Shown in pieces: positions 13,981 to 21,911 of a stretch of DNA of 31,032 nt. The notes under the pieces were generated by a model. The model ran no database searches. It saw nothing but the letters and a program-made list of their open reading frames with translations, and was not told where the DNA came from. Location: positions 1 through 31,032 of the forward strand of contig JBMNCQ010000072.1 in assembly GCA_049366715.1 (NCBI GenBank). Direction: 5' to 3'. The translations under genes and the position numbers were made by a program. How positions within the stretch are numbered: the stretch's first letter is position 1; each line of letters begins with the position of its first letter. This DNA is from JBMNCQ01 sp049366715. GTDB lineage: Bacteria > Bacillota > Peptococcia > Peptococcales > BICA1-8.

Positions 13981-13988
13981 TAGTTTTT

Positions 13989-14816
13989 TTACAAATGATT
14001 ATTATTAAAATCAGCATTATCAAAATATTCTTTTTCTTCCGCGGCTCCGAAAGTAGTATCAACATTAATCCAACGGTTTTCCGGAGTAATATATATTTCA
14101 TTCCAGGCATGAAATCCTCTGAATGTTCCTAAAATTCCTTGTCCTTCCACCACTTTTACTTGTAACCCTACAGCCCGTCCCAGAGCAGCTGTTAAAGCAG
14201 CATAATCATAACAAACACCCTTTTTCGTTAGCAAAGTATGGACCGCCCCGTATTGATTGTCAAAATTATTTTCCAGATGCTTGCCGTATTTGACATAGTC
14301 ATATTGAATATTGGCCGTTACCCACTCATAAATGGCTCTGGCTTTTTCAAGATCAGTGGTTAAACCTGTGACAATTTTCTCCGCTTGCTTTATTATTCCG
14401 GGATCATTACTTTCTACATGCTTAGCAGGTACTAAAAATTCATTTACTTCTTGAACACTTTTTACCGAAAATTTTGGCCCGTAGCTATACTTATTTGCAA
14501 ATTCATGAACCATAACGGCTATTTCATAAGTACCTATACCCTGAGTCAGCCATATCTCTTCGTTAAAACATCCCTTCTGAAGATCTGCTTCATACCAGAC
14601 CTGTTTATTATTTTTTGTTACCCGTATCTTTATTTGTTCTTTACTCGTCTCACCACTTATCTTAACACTGCCTTTTACTTCACGATCACTTAACCTTGCA
14701 ATTTTAACACCGTTGACAGTAGTGTAATTTACCTCTGCGGCGGATACTGCTTGTCCACCGATAAACACGAAAAATAATGCAAAAATTAATATCTTTCCGA
14801 AGAATACCTTTTTCAC
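13989..14816 (-). CDS. Secreted transglutaminase-like (Transglut_core) protein
   Basis: A 275-residue exported protein. The signal peptide (residues 1-26) ends in VSAAE. An N-terminal beta domain (about 40-125) is followed by the papain-like transglutaminase core (about 140-260). The triad is visible: Cys202 in KKGVCYDYAALTAAL, His236 in GFHAWNEIYI, Asp253 in WINVDTTFG. Such proteins act as extracellular proteases, peptidases or protein cross-linkers; which one cannot be told. The GTG start has a GGGGG ribosome site, which lies at the end of a c-di-GMP-I aptamer. Two tandem c-di-GMP aptamers form its leader, so its expression is set by cellular c-di-GMP. It sits between an SLH protein and a chemoreceptor. 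Confidence 0.88.
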   Translation of the reverse strand: MKKVFFGKILIFALFFVFIGGQAVSAAEVNYTTVNGVKIARLSDREVKGSVKISGETSKEQIKIRVTKNNKQVWYEADLQKGCFNEEIWLTQGIGTYEIAVMVHEFANKYSYGPKFSVKSVQEVNEFLVPAKHVESNDPGIIKQAEKIVTGLTTDLEKARAIYEWVTANIQYDYVKYGKHLENNFDNQYGAVHTLLTKKGVCYDYAALTAALGRAVGLQVKVVEGQGILGTFRGFHAWNEIYITPENRWINVDTTFGAAEEKEYFDNADFNNNHL

Positions 14817-14827
14817 TTTAATCCCCC

Positions 14828-14926
14828 TTTTTCGGAAACTCAGCCGTCAATAGTGCCGAAACACCTTAGACCTGTAGCTTTGCGTCCCCATCTTTCAATG
14901 GGTTTGCCATTATCGTAAGGGTGCGA
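14828..14926 (-). promoter_or_regulatory. c-di-GMP-I riboswitch, gene-proximal copy
   Basis: Minus strand GEMM-I signature: GGCAAACC (plus-strand 14901-14908), hairpin CCCAT-TGAAAG-ATGGG with the GAAA tetraloop, the invariant GACGCAAAGC (14877-14886), and a variant tetraloop receptor (TCTAAG / TATTG). No terminator separates it from the gene. Instead the aptamer's 5' flank ACCCTT (14917-14922) can pair with AAGGGGG, which is the ribosome site (14823-14829). That suggests ligand-stabilised translational repression (inference). A cGAMP-selective variant is less likely because GGCAAA is intact. Confidence 0.9.
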
Positions 14927-14963
14927 AAAAACAAAAACCTTGCTTGGGGTTACCAAAACAAGG
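14926..14963 (-). terminator. Riboswitch terminator between the two c-di-GMP aptamers
   Basis: On the minus strand CCTTGTTTTGG-TAACC-CCAAGCAAGG is followed by TTTTTGTTTTTT. Its loop segment GGTAACCC (14947-14954) is perfectly complementary (8 bp) to GGGTTACC (14999-15006) at the 3' end of the upstream aptamer. Antitermination and aptamer closure are therefore mutually exclusive, and c-di-GMP binding would favour termination. Confidence 0.8.
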
Positions 14964-14993
14964 CTAAAGATACTCAAAACTCTCAATTTAACA

Positions 14994-15084
14994 TTTTCGG
15001 TAACCCGGCTGCCATAGTCTCCCGACCTTAGGCCCGCGGCTTTGCGTCTCCGCCTTTCAACGAATTTGCCTTTTTCGCTATGTA
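14994..15084 (-). promoter_or_regulatory. c-di-GMP-I riboswitch, promoter-proximal copy
   Basis: Minus strand: GGCAAA (15065-15070), GAAA tetraloop hairpin, invariant GACGCAAAGC (15039-15048), canonical 11-nt tetraloop receptor pieces CCTAAG and TATGG, then GCAGCCGGGTTACCGAAAA, all typical of GEMM-I. It begins just after a sigma-A promoter (15094-15122) and feeds a transcription terminator (14926-14963). A second aptamer follows, making a tandem arrangement. Confidence 0.93.
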
Positions 15085-15093
15085 TTTTCTTTT

Positions 15094-15122
15094 ATTATAT
15101 ATAAAATTTTTTTAAACTTCAA
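15094..15122 (-). promoter_or_regulatory. Promoter of the c-di-GMP riboswitch-transglutaminase transcript
   Basis: Minus strand -35 TTGAAG (15117-15122), 17-bp spacer, perfect -10 TATAAT (15094-15099). The start of transcription would be at about 15087, immediately before the first aptamer. Confidence 0.75.
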
Positions 15123-15184
15123 GATATTTGCCGTGATTTTATGTTATTCCGTGTAATCCAGTTATACAGCTTGGGGATCAGTTT

Positions 15185-15754
15185 TTATCTAAACTGCTTA
15201 TATAACAATAGTCCCGTTATAAAACCGGCGCTAAAGATAAATATAATTGAAAAAATATAAAAACAGTACTTCATGACCCTGGGCAGCAAAATTCTTCTCC
15301 GAATTTGTCGGTGTCTGATTACTACTAATACTCCCGATATGGCAATCAAGACTACCCATTTTAAAGGGAAAACATCGCTGCCCTGCTGAGTTATTTTTTG
15401 GCCCTGCTCATTATTCAGGCCTATCCCGGCATCATTTATGGAAGCCTCATTATTAGATCCTTTCATGTGTCCCATCAGAAGTTTAAGATATATATAGCTT
15501 TTCAGATTGGTATTTACCTGAAAACTAAACAGCAGGGAAAAACCTATGGCAAAAATCAAGATAGCTACTAGAATGCTTTCAATCAACCGGCTTGCTTTCA
15601 TGATTATCTTCCCTAAAAAATCACTCTGGGGATAGTTCTTCTCCAATATATGTAAATTCTTTCTTTGCTCTTCATATCTCGATAAACATATTATTATACA
15701 GTCTCCAGATTTATGTTTATCATGATCTAACATAGAAACTACAGATAGCATCAA
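15185..15754 (-). CDS. Membrane protein of unknown function
   Basis: A protein of up to 189 residues that I do not recognise. From about residue 50 it has one hydrophobic helix (LIESILVAILIFAIGFSLLF), a ~60-residue polar extracellular loop, and two further helices (WVVLIAISGVLVVI and a C-terminal FYIFSIIFIFSAGFITGLLLY) separated by a very basic stretch (RHRQIRRRILLPR). The first ~50 residues are soluble and contain two or three Cys. An ATG at 15601 (MKASRLIES), with AGGGA upstream, would give a 138-residue form starting just before the first helix. The start is therefore uncertain. It lies between the chemoreceptor and the c-di-GMP-controlled gene on the same strand. Confidence 0.55.
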   Translation of the reverse strand: MMLSVVSMLDHDKHKSGDCIIICLSRYEEQRKNLHILEKNYPQSDFLGKIIMKASRLIESILVAILIFAIGFSLLFSFQVNTNLKSYIYLKLLMGHMKGSNNEASINDAGIGLNNEQGQKITQQGSDVFPLKWVVLIAISGVLVVIRHRQIRRRILLPRVMKYCFYIFSIIFIFSAGFITGLLLYKQFR

Positions 15755-15784
15755 TTTTACCTGCCTGTAGTTTTCATGTATTTC

Positions 15785-17770
15785 TTATATTTTAAAACCT
15801 TGGACATTTTTCAAGAGCTCTTGAGCCATCCCCTCAACGTCATCCATTGTAGCTCCGATCTCCTCTAAAGCACCGGCCTGCTGCTGAATACCGGAAGTGA
15901 TCTGGTGAGTACCGGCGGCAGTTTCTTCAGTAACTTTTGTAATAACATCAATGGAAGCATGCATTTCCTGACTTAACGCTGATTGTTCCTGGGCTGCTGC
16001 TGCCATCTCCTGGATCTGAGTGTTAACCATTCCTATTGCACTGACTATGCCGGTAATTTTATTTTTAACCTCTTTAACCTGCTCTACCGTGACGCTGATC
16101 ATTGCACCGGTTTGCCGGGTCGTTGCGATTGCTCCGTTGATTTTATCCTTACTTTCCTGAATAATTCCTGCTATTTCTTTGGCCGATTTTGCTGATTCCT
16201 CAGCCAGTTTTCTTATTTCTTCCGCCACCACGGCAAAACCCCGGCCCTGTTCCCCTGCTCTAGCTGATTCTATCGCTGCATTAAGGGCTAGCAGGTTGGT
16301 CTGCTCGGCAATATTTGTTATGACGGTTACAAAATTTGCAATGGAATTCGTGGTGCTGTTTAAATCTTTTACTAATTGATCAATTTCCTGTCTTTCTTCA
16401 TCCAGCTCATTAACGGTAGAAGTCACTTTATCCATAACCGCCAAAGTATTTTTAACTTCCGAATTTACTGCATGGCTATCCTCCGTAGCCTTTTGGGAAG
16501 CTGAAGCAACATATTGAGCACTACTGGCTACCTCTTCTGCCGCTTGGTTAAAATCCTTAATAATTTTGCTATTATCCTGAGCTCCCTGGGCAACCTTATC
16601 AATGCCCATACTTATTCCGGACATGCTGCGATTAGATTCTTCCAACGCGTTATTTACCTGTTCCGCAGAAGAGGTAAGTGAATTCACAGATTCAACGATC
16701 CCTTTAATCGTTTGCTGTAAAGAACTTAGCAGCATATTAGCAGCACCGGCCAGCCGGCCTACTTCGTCCTGGGAAGTAATATGTACCCGTTGTGTTAAAT
16801 CACCCTCAGAGCTTGCTATTTCATCTAGAATATCGGCAAGTTTATTCAGGGGACCTGTAAAGGATTTAATCATGATGAAAACTCCGCCGAGGATAAGAAT
16901 TAAACTCAAAATTGTCACAGTTAAAGATTTTTTCAATAAGCTGTTAAACCTATTCACACTATCTTCTCTGGAAATAACGGCTTTAATATAGCCACCGGGC
17001 TTTCCTGAATAATCCTTAAAAGGGATCAGAAGAATACTCTTTAAGTTATCTGCTGAATAGGTATAGGCCAGCTCCCTTGAATTTTCTAACGCCCCTCTTA
17101 ATTCTCTGTCAAAAGCAAAGGGATCATTTTCAAGGGTAGCAGCCAATAATTGATCCTCTTCAAGTGTGAATTTATAGATAAAGTACTCTCCGGGAATTTT
17201 CTTTTGCAAGTCTTCCAAAAATGTTTGACTAAAGTCTGTACCATATTCCGCAGTACCGATATGCTCTCCCAGATAACGAACAGGCACAACCACCCGGAAT
17301 CCAAAACCAGCCTTTCCTTCCTCTAACCCGGAAACCTTTCGCTTTTCTTTATTGGCTGTCACTACCGTCTGTCTAAAGGACGATAAGTCATCCCCATATT
17401 GAGCCGGCATATGCAGTCTTAAAAAAGATGTTGCCGGAGCAAGATGGAATTGAAACTGCGCTATGCCGTGACTTGCTAAATCATGATACACCGGGCTCAG
17501 CATTTCAGCTAACTTATCCCGGTCTTTATCATAAAAAGCCTTAGCCACTTCAGGATTATTTATGATTGATAATATTGATGTCTCAGCTATTTTTAACCGG
17601 CTGTCCATCTGGTTGTTAACGATCTCCTCAATTAATTGATAATATTCCTTTTCATTTCTGACTATTTGTTCTTTGGAACCCATAAAATTGATATATTGCA
17701 GGACGCCTAAGGATATCGTCACCAATAAACCGATTCCAATGATCAGTTTTTTGGCCATGGTCATTCTCAC
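15785..17770 (-). CDS. Methyl-accepting chemotaxis protein with double-Cache sensor
   Basis: A 661-residue chemoreceptor: TM1 (about 8-28), a ~250-residue periplasmic-type dCache (dCache_3-like) sensor containing FQFHLAPATSFLRLHMP and 'GFGFRVVVPVRYLGEHIGTAEYG', TM2 (about 282-303), HAMP domain (LNKLADILDEIASSEGDLTQRV), and the MCP signalling coiled coil. The signalling tip is ALNAAIESARAGEQGRGFAVV, followed by AEEIRKLAEESAKSAKEI. No CheB/CheR-tethering pentapeptide is present. The GTG start has AAGGAG about 9 nt upstream. The ligand is unknown; dCache_3 domains are often linked to aromatic or phosphonate-like small molecules, but nothing here decides it. No che genes are nearby, so it is an orphan receptor beside surface genes. 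Confidence 0.93.
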   Translation of the reverse strand: MRMTMAKKLIIGIGLLVTISLGVLQYINFMGSKEQIVRNEKEYYQLIEEIVNNQMDSRLKIAETSILSIINNPEVAKAFYDKDRDKLAEMLSPVYHDLASHGIAQFQFHLAPATSFLRLHMPAQYGDDLSSFRQTVVTANKEKRKVSGLEEGKAGFGFRVVVPVRYLGEHIGTAEYGTDFSQTFLEDLQKKIPGEYFIYKFTLEEDQLLAATLENDPFAFDRELRGALENSRELAYTYSADNLKSILLIPFKDYSGKPGGYIKAVISREDSVNRFNSLLKKSLTVTILSLILILGGVFIMIKSFTGPLNKLADILDEIASSEGDLTQRVHITSQDEVGRLAGAANMLLSSLQQTIKGIVESVNSLTSSAEQVNNALEESNRSMSGISMGIDKVAQGAQDNSKIIKDFNQAAEEVASSAQYVASASQKATEDSHAVNSEVKNTLAVMDKVTSTVNELDEERQEIDQLVKDLNSTTNSIANFVTVITNIAEQTNLLALNAAIESARAGEQGRGFAVVAEEIRKLAEESAKSAKEIAGIIQESKDKINGAIATTRQTGAMISVTVEQVKEVKNKITGIVSAIGMVNTQIQEMAAAAQEQSALSQEMHASIDVITKVTEETAAGTHQITSGIQQQAGALEEIGATMDDVEGMAQELLKNVQGFKI

Positions 17771-17881
17771 TGTCTATCTCTCCTTTTGCTGATATCTATT
17801 ACATACAATATTTACACCAAAAAATGTTTTTAAAAACAAGCCGGTAACTTATTGGGCATAAAAAAAGTATCCAGATTAAGA

Positions 17882-17907
17882 AAAACCTTTGCTTTGGCAA
17901 AGGTTTT
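17882..17907. terminator. Bidirectional terminator overlapping the argH stop
   Basis: Arms AAAACCTTTGC (17882-17892) and GCAAAGGTTTT (17897-17907) have a 4-nt loop. The minus-strand tail is TTTTTCTT, and the right arm includes two bases of the argH stop codon (17906-17908). Confidence 0.85.
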
Positions 17908-19285
17908 AAAGAGCTTCTATTTTCTTTTTTCCGTCTTCAATTACAGCTTGAACCTGTTCCGGGGCAGGTCCGCCAATTATATTGCGCTTTTTCACACAGG
18001 TATAAACAGATATTTCATGATATACGTCTTCTGTAATTAAAGGATTAAAACTTTGGAATTCGGCCAGCGATAAGTCATCTAAACTTTTATTGTTACTTAA
18101 GCAATAAGCAACCAGTTTCCCTACTGCTTCGTGGGCATCTCTGAAAGGCAGGCCTTTCTTGACTAGATAATCGGCCAAATCGGTAGCATTGGTAAAACCG
18201 CTCTGGGATGCATTAAGCATGTTATCCTTATTTATTTGCATAGCAGCCAGCATCGGTGTAAATACGATCAAACACTTTTTGATCGTATCTACCGTATCAA
18301 ATAAGGCTTCTTTATCTTCCTGCATATCCTTGTTATAGGCCAGGGGAAGTCCCTTCATAACAGTCAGCAACGCCATTAAGTTCCCATAAACCCGGCCGGT
18401 TTTTCCTCTAATAAGTTCTGCCACATCGGGATTTTTCTTTTGAGGCATCATGCTGGAACCCGTACTGTAGGCATCATCCATATCTACGAATTGTACCTCC
18501 TGTGCAGACCAGAAAATCAGTTCCTCACAAAAACGGCTTAAATGCATCATTACCAAAGAGGCAAAGGAGATAAATTCAAGCTGATAATCCCTGTCACTAA
18601 CACCATCAATACTATTCAGAGTAATACCCGCCAAACCTAATTCCTCGGCAACCTGTTTTCTATTAAGGGCAAACGTTGTCCCGGCTAAAGCTCCTGAACC
18701 TAAAGGTGAGATATTAATCCTTTTGCGGCAATCCTGTAAACGTTCAAGATCCCGATAAAACATTTGAAAATAGGCCAGTAAATGATGACCGAAAGAGATC
18801 GGCTGGGCCCTCTGCAGATGAGTATAGCCGGGCATAATTGTCTCTAGATGCGCTTCGGCCAAATTAAGCAAGGTCTGCAGCAGTTCCTTTAAAAGTCCCT
18901 GAATTTCTTCTGCTTCAGCCCGCAAGTATAATCTCGTATCCAGGGCTACTTGGTCGTTACGGCTTCTGCCTGTATGAACCTTCTTACCTGTATCACCAAT
19001 TTTTTTAATCAGTAGCGCCTCTACATTCATGTGAATATCTTCTGCCGCCAAATCAAATTCGACCTGGCCTGCCTCTATCTCTTCTAATATATCATTAAGC
19101 CCTCTGATCATTAACTGCGCCTCTTCCTGCGAGATTATCCCTGCATCCCCCAGCATCCTGGCATGGGCTTGGCTGCCCTTGATATCCCAATAATACAGCC
19201 TTTTATCAAAAGAAATGGAGGAATGGAAATCCTCCACCAGTTTGTCGGTATTCTTACTAAACCGCCCGCCCCATAACTTCTTCAT
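17906..19285 (-). CDS. argH: Argininosuccinate lyase
   Basis: A 459-residue enzyme of the fumarase/aspartase superfamily, the normal length for ArgH. It splits argininosuccinate into arginine and fumarate, the last step of arginine synthesis, in the cytoplasm. Family motifs are in order: MKKLWGGRF at the start, HTGRSRNDQVALD, TIMPGYTHLQRAQPISFGHH, and the mobile catalytic loop GSSMMPQKKNPD (about 276-287) with the catalytic serine. The start is the ATG at 19285 (GGAGG 7 nt upstream) rather than the TTG at 19291. It is the last gene of the argF-argG-argH series and ends inside a terminator. Confidence 0.97.
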   Translation of the reverse strand: MKKLWGGRFSKNTDKLVEDFHSSISFDKRLYYWDIKGSQAHARMLGDAGIISQEEAQLMIRGLNDILEEIEAGQVEFDLAAEDIHMNVEALLIKKIGDTGKKVHTGRSRNDQVALDTRLYLRAEAEEIQGLLKELLQTLLNLAEAHLETIMPGYTHLQRAQPISFGHHLLAYFQMFYRDLERLQDCRKRINISPLGSGALAGTTFALNRKQVAEELGLAGITLNSIDGVSDRDYQLEFISFASLVMMHLSRFCEELIFWSAQEVQFVDMDDAYSTGSSMMPQKKNPDVAELIRGKTGRVYGNLMALLTVMKGLPLAYNKDMQEDKEALFDTVDTIKKCLIVFTPMLAAMQINKDNMLNASQSGFTNATDLADYLVKKGLPFRDAHEAVGKLVAYCLSNNKSLDDLSLAEFQSFNPLITEDVYHEISVYTCVKKRNIIGGPAPEQVQAVIEDGKKKIEAL

Positions 19286-19299
19286 AGTCAAACCTCCAG

Positions 19300-19320
19300 C
19301 TAGTGACTAGTTACTAGAAT
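19300..19320. repeat. Heptamer repeat CTAGTGA/CTAGTTA in the argG-argH gap
   Basis: Three consecutive 7-mers CTAGTGA, CTAGTTA, CTAGAAT abut the argH ribosome site. A related looser stretch continues to about 19355. The same CTAGTGA heptamer forms the repeat at 30775-30800. Confidence 0.7.
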
Positions 19321-19364
19321 TTTATTTGAGAGTGAGTAAGTGTACTAGTGTGTGACTTAAACGA

Positions 19365-20567
19365 TTACTTTTTAGCATCTTTCAGCATTAATGCTCTTAC
19401 CTTCAACGGCAGCCCGTAAAGATTAATAAACCCTTCCGCATCCTTTTGGTTATAGACCTGATCTTCACCAAAAGTTACGAATTCTTCACTATATAAGGAA
19501 TAAGGGGATTTTGCACCGGCAGGCAGGCAGTTGCCCTTATAAAGTTTCATTTTTACCTGGCCTGTAACGGTTTGCTGAGTAGAATTTATAAAAGCATCCA
19601 AAGCCTCTTTTAATGGTGTATACCAAAGCCCGTCATAAACTAATTGGGCATATTTGATACCAATCATATTTTTATAAGCCATAGTATCCCGGTCTAAGGT
19701 TAAGGCCTCCAGTTCTTTATGGGCTTTATGCAAGAGTGTCCCGCCGGGAGTTTCATAGACACCACGGGATTTCATCCCTACCAAACGGTTCTCAACCATA
19801 TCTACAATACCGATACCATGCCGTGCGCCTATTTCGTTAGCTTTCTCCAGCAACTCTACCGGACCAAGCTTTTCTCCATTAATCGCAACAGGAGTACCTT
19901 GCTCAAACTCAATTTCAACATATTCTGCCTGCTCAGGGGCCTTTTCCGGGTGGTTGCAGATCATGTACAAATCCATTTGCGGCTCATTCCAGGGATTCTC
20001 TAAATCTGCGCCCTCATGACTTAAATGAAACATATTGCGGTCCATGCTGTATGGTCTTTTTTTCGTTACAGGCACCGGTATTCCATGGGCCTGTGCATAA
20101 TCGACGGCATCTTCCCGGGATTTAATATTCCATTCCCGCCAGGGTGCGATTATTTTTATATTAGGATTCAAGGCTTTAACGGTAAGTTCAAAACGGACCT
20201 GATCATTGCCTTTGCCGGTAGCACCATGAGAAATATAATCTGCCCCTTCTTTCTCCGCAATTTCTACCAGTTTTTTCGCAATAAGGGGACGGGCAAAGGA
20301 TGTTCCTAATAAATATTTGCCTTCATACTCACAGCCTGATTTTAAAACCGGAAAAACAAAATCTTTGACAAATTCTTCTTTTAAATCTTCAATATATATC
20401 TTGCTTGCGCCTGATTTAATTGCCTTTTCATTTAAAGGAGAAAGTTCTTCCCCTTGCCCTAAATCCGCCGACATACAAATAACATCTAAATCATAGTTCT
20501 CCTTCAGCCAGGGAATGATTACGGAAGTATCCAATCCCCCGGAATAGGCTAAAACAACTTTTTTCAT
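19365..20567 (-). CDS. argG: Argininosuccinate synthase
   Basis: A 400-residue ATP-dependent ligase that joins citrulline and aspartate to argininosuccinate, releasing AMP and PPi. The N-terminal PP-loop AYSGGLDTSV (8-17) binds ATP. Further ArgG motifs are ADLGQGEE, SHGATGKGNDQVRFE and 'APWREW', and the citrulline/aspartate-binding SMDRNMFHLSHEG. The length is that of bacterial ArgG. AGGAGG lies 8 nt before the ATG. It lies between argF and argH; the gap before it holds a 7/14-bp repeat but no terminator, so read-through from argF is likely. Confidence 0.98.
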   Translation of the reverse strand: MKKVVLAYSGGLDTSVIIPWLKENYDLDVICMSADLGQGEELSPLNEKAIKSGASKIYIEDLKEEFVKDFVFPVLKSGCEYEGKYLLGTSFARPLIAKKLVEIAEKEGADYISHGATGKGNDQVRFELTVKALNPNIKIIAPWREWNIKSREDAVDYAQAHGIPVPVTKKRPYSMDRNMFHLSHEGADLENPWNEPQMDLYMICNHPEKAPEQAEYVEIEFEQGTPVAINGEKLGPVELLEKANEIGARHGIGIVDMVENRLVGMKSRGVYETPGGTLLHKAHKELEALTLDRDTMAYKNMIGIKYAQLVYDGLWYTPLKEALDAFINSTQQTVTGQVKMKLYKGNCLPAGAKSPYSLYSEEFVTFGEDQVYNQKDAEGFINLYGLPLKVRALMLKDAKK

Positions 20568-20584
20568 TACAATAACCTCCTAAA

Positions 20585-20626
20585 TATAGTTTCAAGAACA
20601 TAGTTGATAGAATATAGTTCACAGCT
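20585..20626. repeat. 14-bp (2 x 7) repeat in the argF-argG gap
   Basis: TATAGTT-TCAAGAA, CATAGTT-GATAGAA, TATAGTT-CACAGCT are three 14-bp units in which every first heptamer is (T/C)ATAGTT. A further pair of TCACACTGT direct repeats lies nearby at about 20660-20705. Confidence 0.7.
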
Positions 20627-20723
20627 TATAATCCGTGTAAAAGCGGTGGCTTTTTCCACACTTTCACACTGTCACGCAGCATAACCCTAAAGCCGTCACA
20701 CTGTAATTCTTGTACTACCTTGC

Positions 20724-21653
20724 CTATAACAAGGCAGCAAGGATTGCTTTATGGGCATGCAATCTGTTTTCCGCTTCATCAAATACTACCGACTGGGGTC
20801 CTTCGATAACTTCATGGGTAATTTCTTCCCCCCGGTGAGCCGGCAGGCAGTGCATAACGATCGCTTTATTATTTGCTAACTCTAACATTTTAGCATTAAT
20901 TTGGTATCCCTGAAAATGATTTTTTCTGATTTCTGCTTCCTTTTCCTGACCCATGCTGGCCCAGACATCGGTATACAGCACATCAGCGCCCCGAATTACC
21001 TCTTCGGGACTATTGCTTAAAATAATTTCTCCCCCATTCGCTCCGGCAAATTCCCTGCTCATCTTGACGACCTCTTCTTGAGGTTCATAACCCCGGGGAG
21101 TGGCCACCCTCACTTCCATGCCCAGTTTTGCTCCGGCAATCAGCAAAGAATGGACCATGTTATTACCATCACCGATATAGGCTAGTTTAATTCCTTCTAA
21201 AAAACCTTGATGTTCAAAGATTGTGATTACATCGGCCAGGGCCTGGGTAGGATGATAAAGGTCCGTTAAACCGTTAATAATCGGAACTTCCGCATACTTA
21301 GCCAGTTCCTCTACTTCCAACTGGTCATATGTTCTAATCAGTATGCCATCCACATAACGGGATAATACCCGGGCCGTATCACTAACAGGCTCACCGCGGC
21401 CCATTTGCAGGTCCTGGGTACTCAAAAACATCGCTAATCCGCCTAATTGATACATACCCGCTTCAAAGGAAACCCTGGTTCTTGTGGATGACTTCTGAAA
21501 GATCATAGCCAGAGTCTTCCCGGCCAGGATATCCTTTCTGATCCCCTTTTTATGGTATCCTTTTAATTCAATAGCTAAGCCGACTAAAGCTTTTATTTCA
21601 TCCTTGCTGTAATCTTTTAGTGAAAGAAAATCCCTGCCTTTTAATTCCTGCAT
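20724..21653 (-). CDS. argF: Ornithine carbamoyltransferase (anabolic)
   Basis: A 309-residue enzyme that transfers the carbamoyl group of carbamoyl phosphate to ornithine to form citrulline. The carbamoyl-phosphate loop SSTRTR (55-60), HPTQ (134-137), DVWASMGQE, and the ornithine-binding HCLPAHRG (268-275) are all present. The C-terminal 'HAHKAILAALL' helix and the length match the trimeric anabolic form. GGAGG lies 8 nt before the ATG. Its promoter (21695-21723) is covered by two ARG boxes, so arginine via ArgR should repress it. It probably starts an argF-argG-argH transcript. Confidence 0.98.
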   Translation of the reverse strand: MQELKGRDFLSLKDYSKDEIKALVGLAIELKGYHKKGIRKDILAGKTLAMIFQKSSTRTRVSFEAGMYQLGGLAMFLSTQDLQMGRGEPVSDTARVLSRYVDGILIRTYDQLEVEELAKYAEVPIINGLTDLYHPTQALADVITIFEHQGFLEGIKLAYIGDGNNMVHSLLIAGAKLGMEVRVATPRGYEPQEEVVKMSREFAGANGGEIILSNSPEEVIRGADVLYTDVWASMGQEKEAEIRKNHFQGYQINAKMLELANNKAIVMHCLPAHRGEEITHEVIEGPQSVVFDEAENRLHAHKAILAALL

Positions 21654-21686
21654 GATATTAACCTCCAGATTAAAGATAATTTACTT

Positions 21687-21724
21687 TATGAATAATTATA
21701 CACAATTAAGCATATTAATGCAAT
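21687..21724. promoter_or_regulatory. Two tandem ARG boxes (ArgR/AhrC operator)
   Basis: Box 1, TATGAATAATTATACACA (21687-21704), fits the consensus TNTGNATWWWWATNCANA at every position. Box 2, TAAGCATATTAATGCAAT (21707-21724), differs at two outer positions. The boxes are 2 bp apart (centres 20 bp apart), the usual spacing for an ArgR hexamer, and they cover the -10 and -35 of argF. Confidence 0.93.
21695..21723 (-). promoter_or_regulatory. argF promoter
   Basis: Minus strand -35 TTGCAT (21718-21723), 17-bp spacer, perfect -10 TATAAT (21695-21700), about 40 bp before the argF start. Each promoter element lies within one ARG box. Confidence 0.9.
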
Positions 21725-21822
21725 TACTATTCTAGCTAACATTGCAAATCCGCCGTTGTTCCGGCAGCCCGGTTTCATAGGTTAAAATACCACCAATGAT
21801 TTGCCGGCTACACTTCCGAGCT

Positions 21823-21851
21823 AACAAAAAAAACAGATACCTTCCGGTATC
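21823..21851 (-). terminator. Intrinsic terminator after the M20 gene
   Basis: On the minus strand GATACC-GGAA-GGTATC is followed by TG and eight Ts. It separates the amidohydrolase from argF. Confidence 0.85.
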
Positions 21852-21911
21852 CTTAATTAACTTAACCTTTTTTTATCTTATCAATCTCAATTCTCACTTC
21901 TTAATTTCCCA

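Larger units (their letters stand above)
13191..13988. other. Long leader region with repeated RNA units
   Basis: About 800 bp without a supported gene, between the transglutaminase-like gene and the SLH start. It contains a promoter (13952-13980), RNA copy 3 (13826-13925), a second promoter-like block (13680-13706), RNA copy 2 (13548-13645) and a further terminator (13417-13452). Downstream of both RNA copies a GATGAT...GGACAGGC block recurs (plus-strand GCCTGTCC at 13510-13517 and 13788-13795), so the whole promoter-RNA-terminator unit appears to be tandemly duplicated. Confidence 0.7.
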
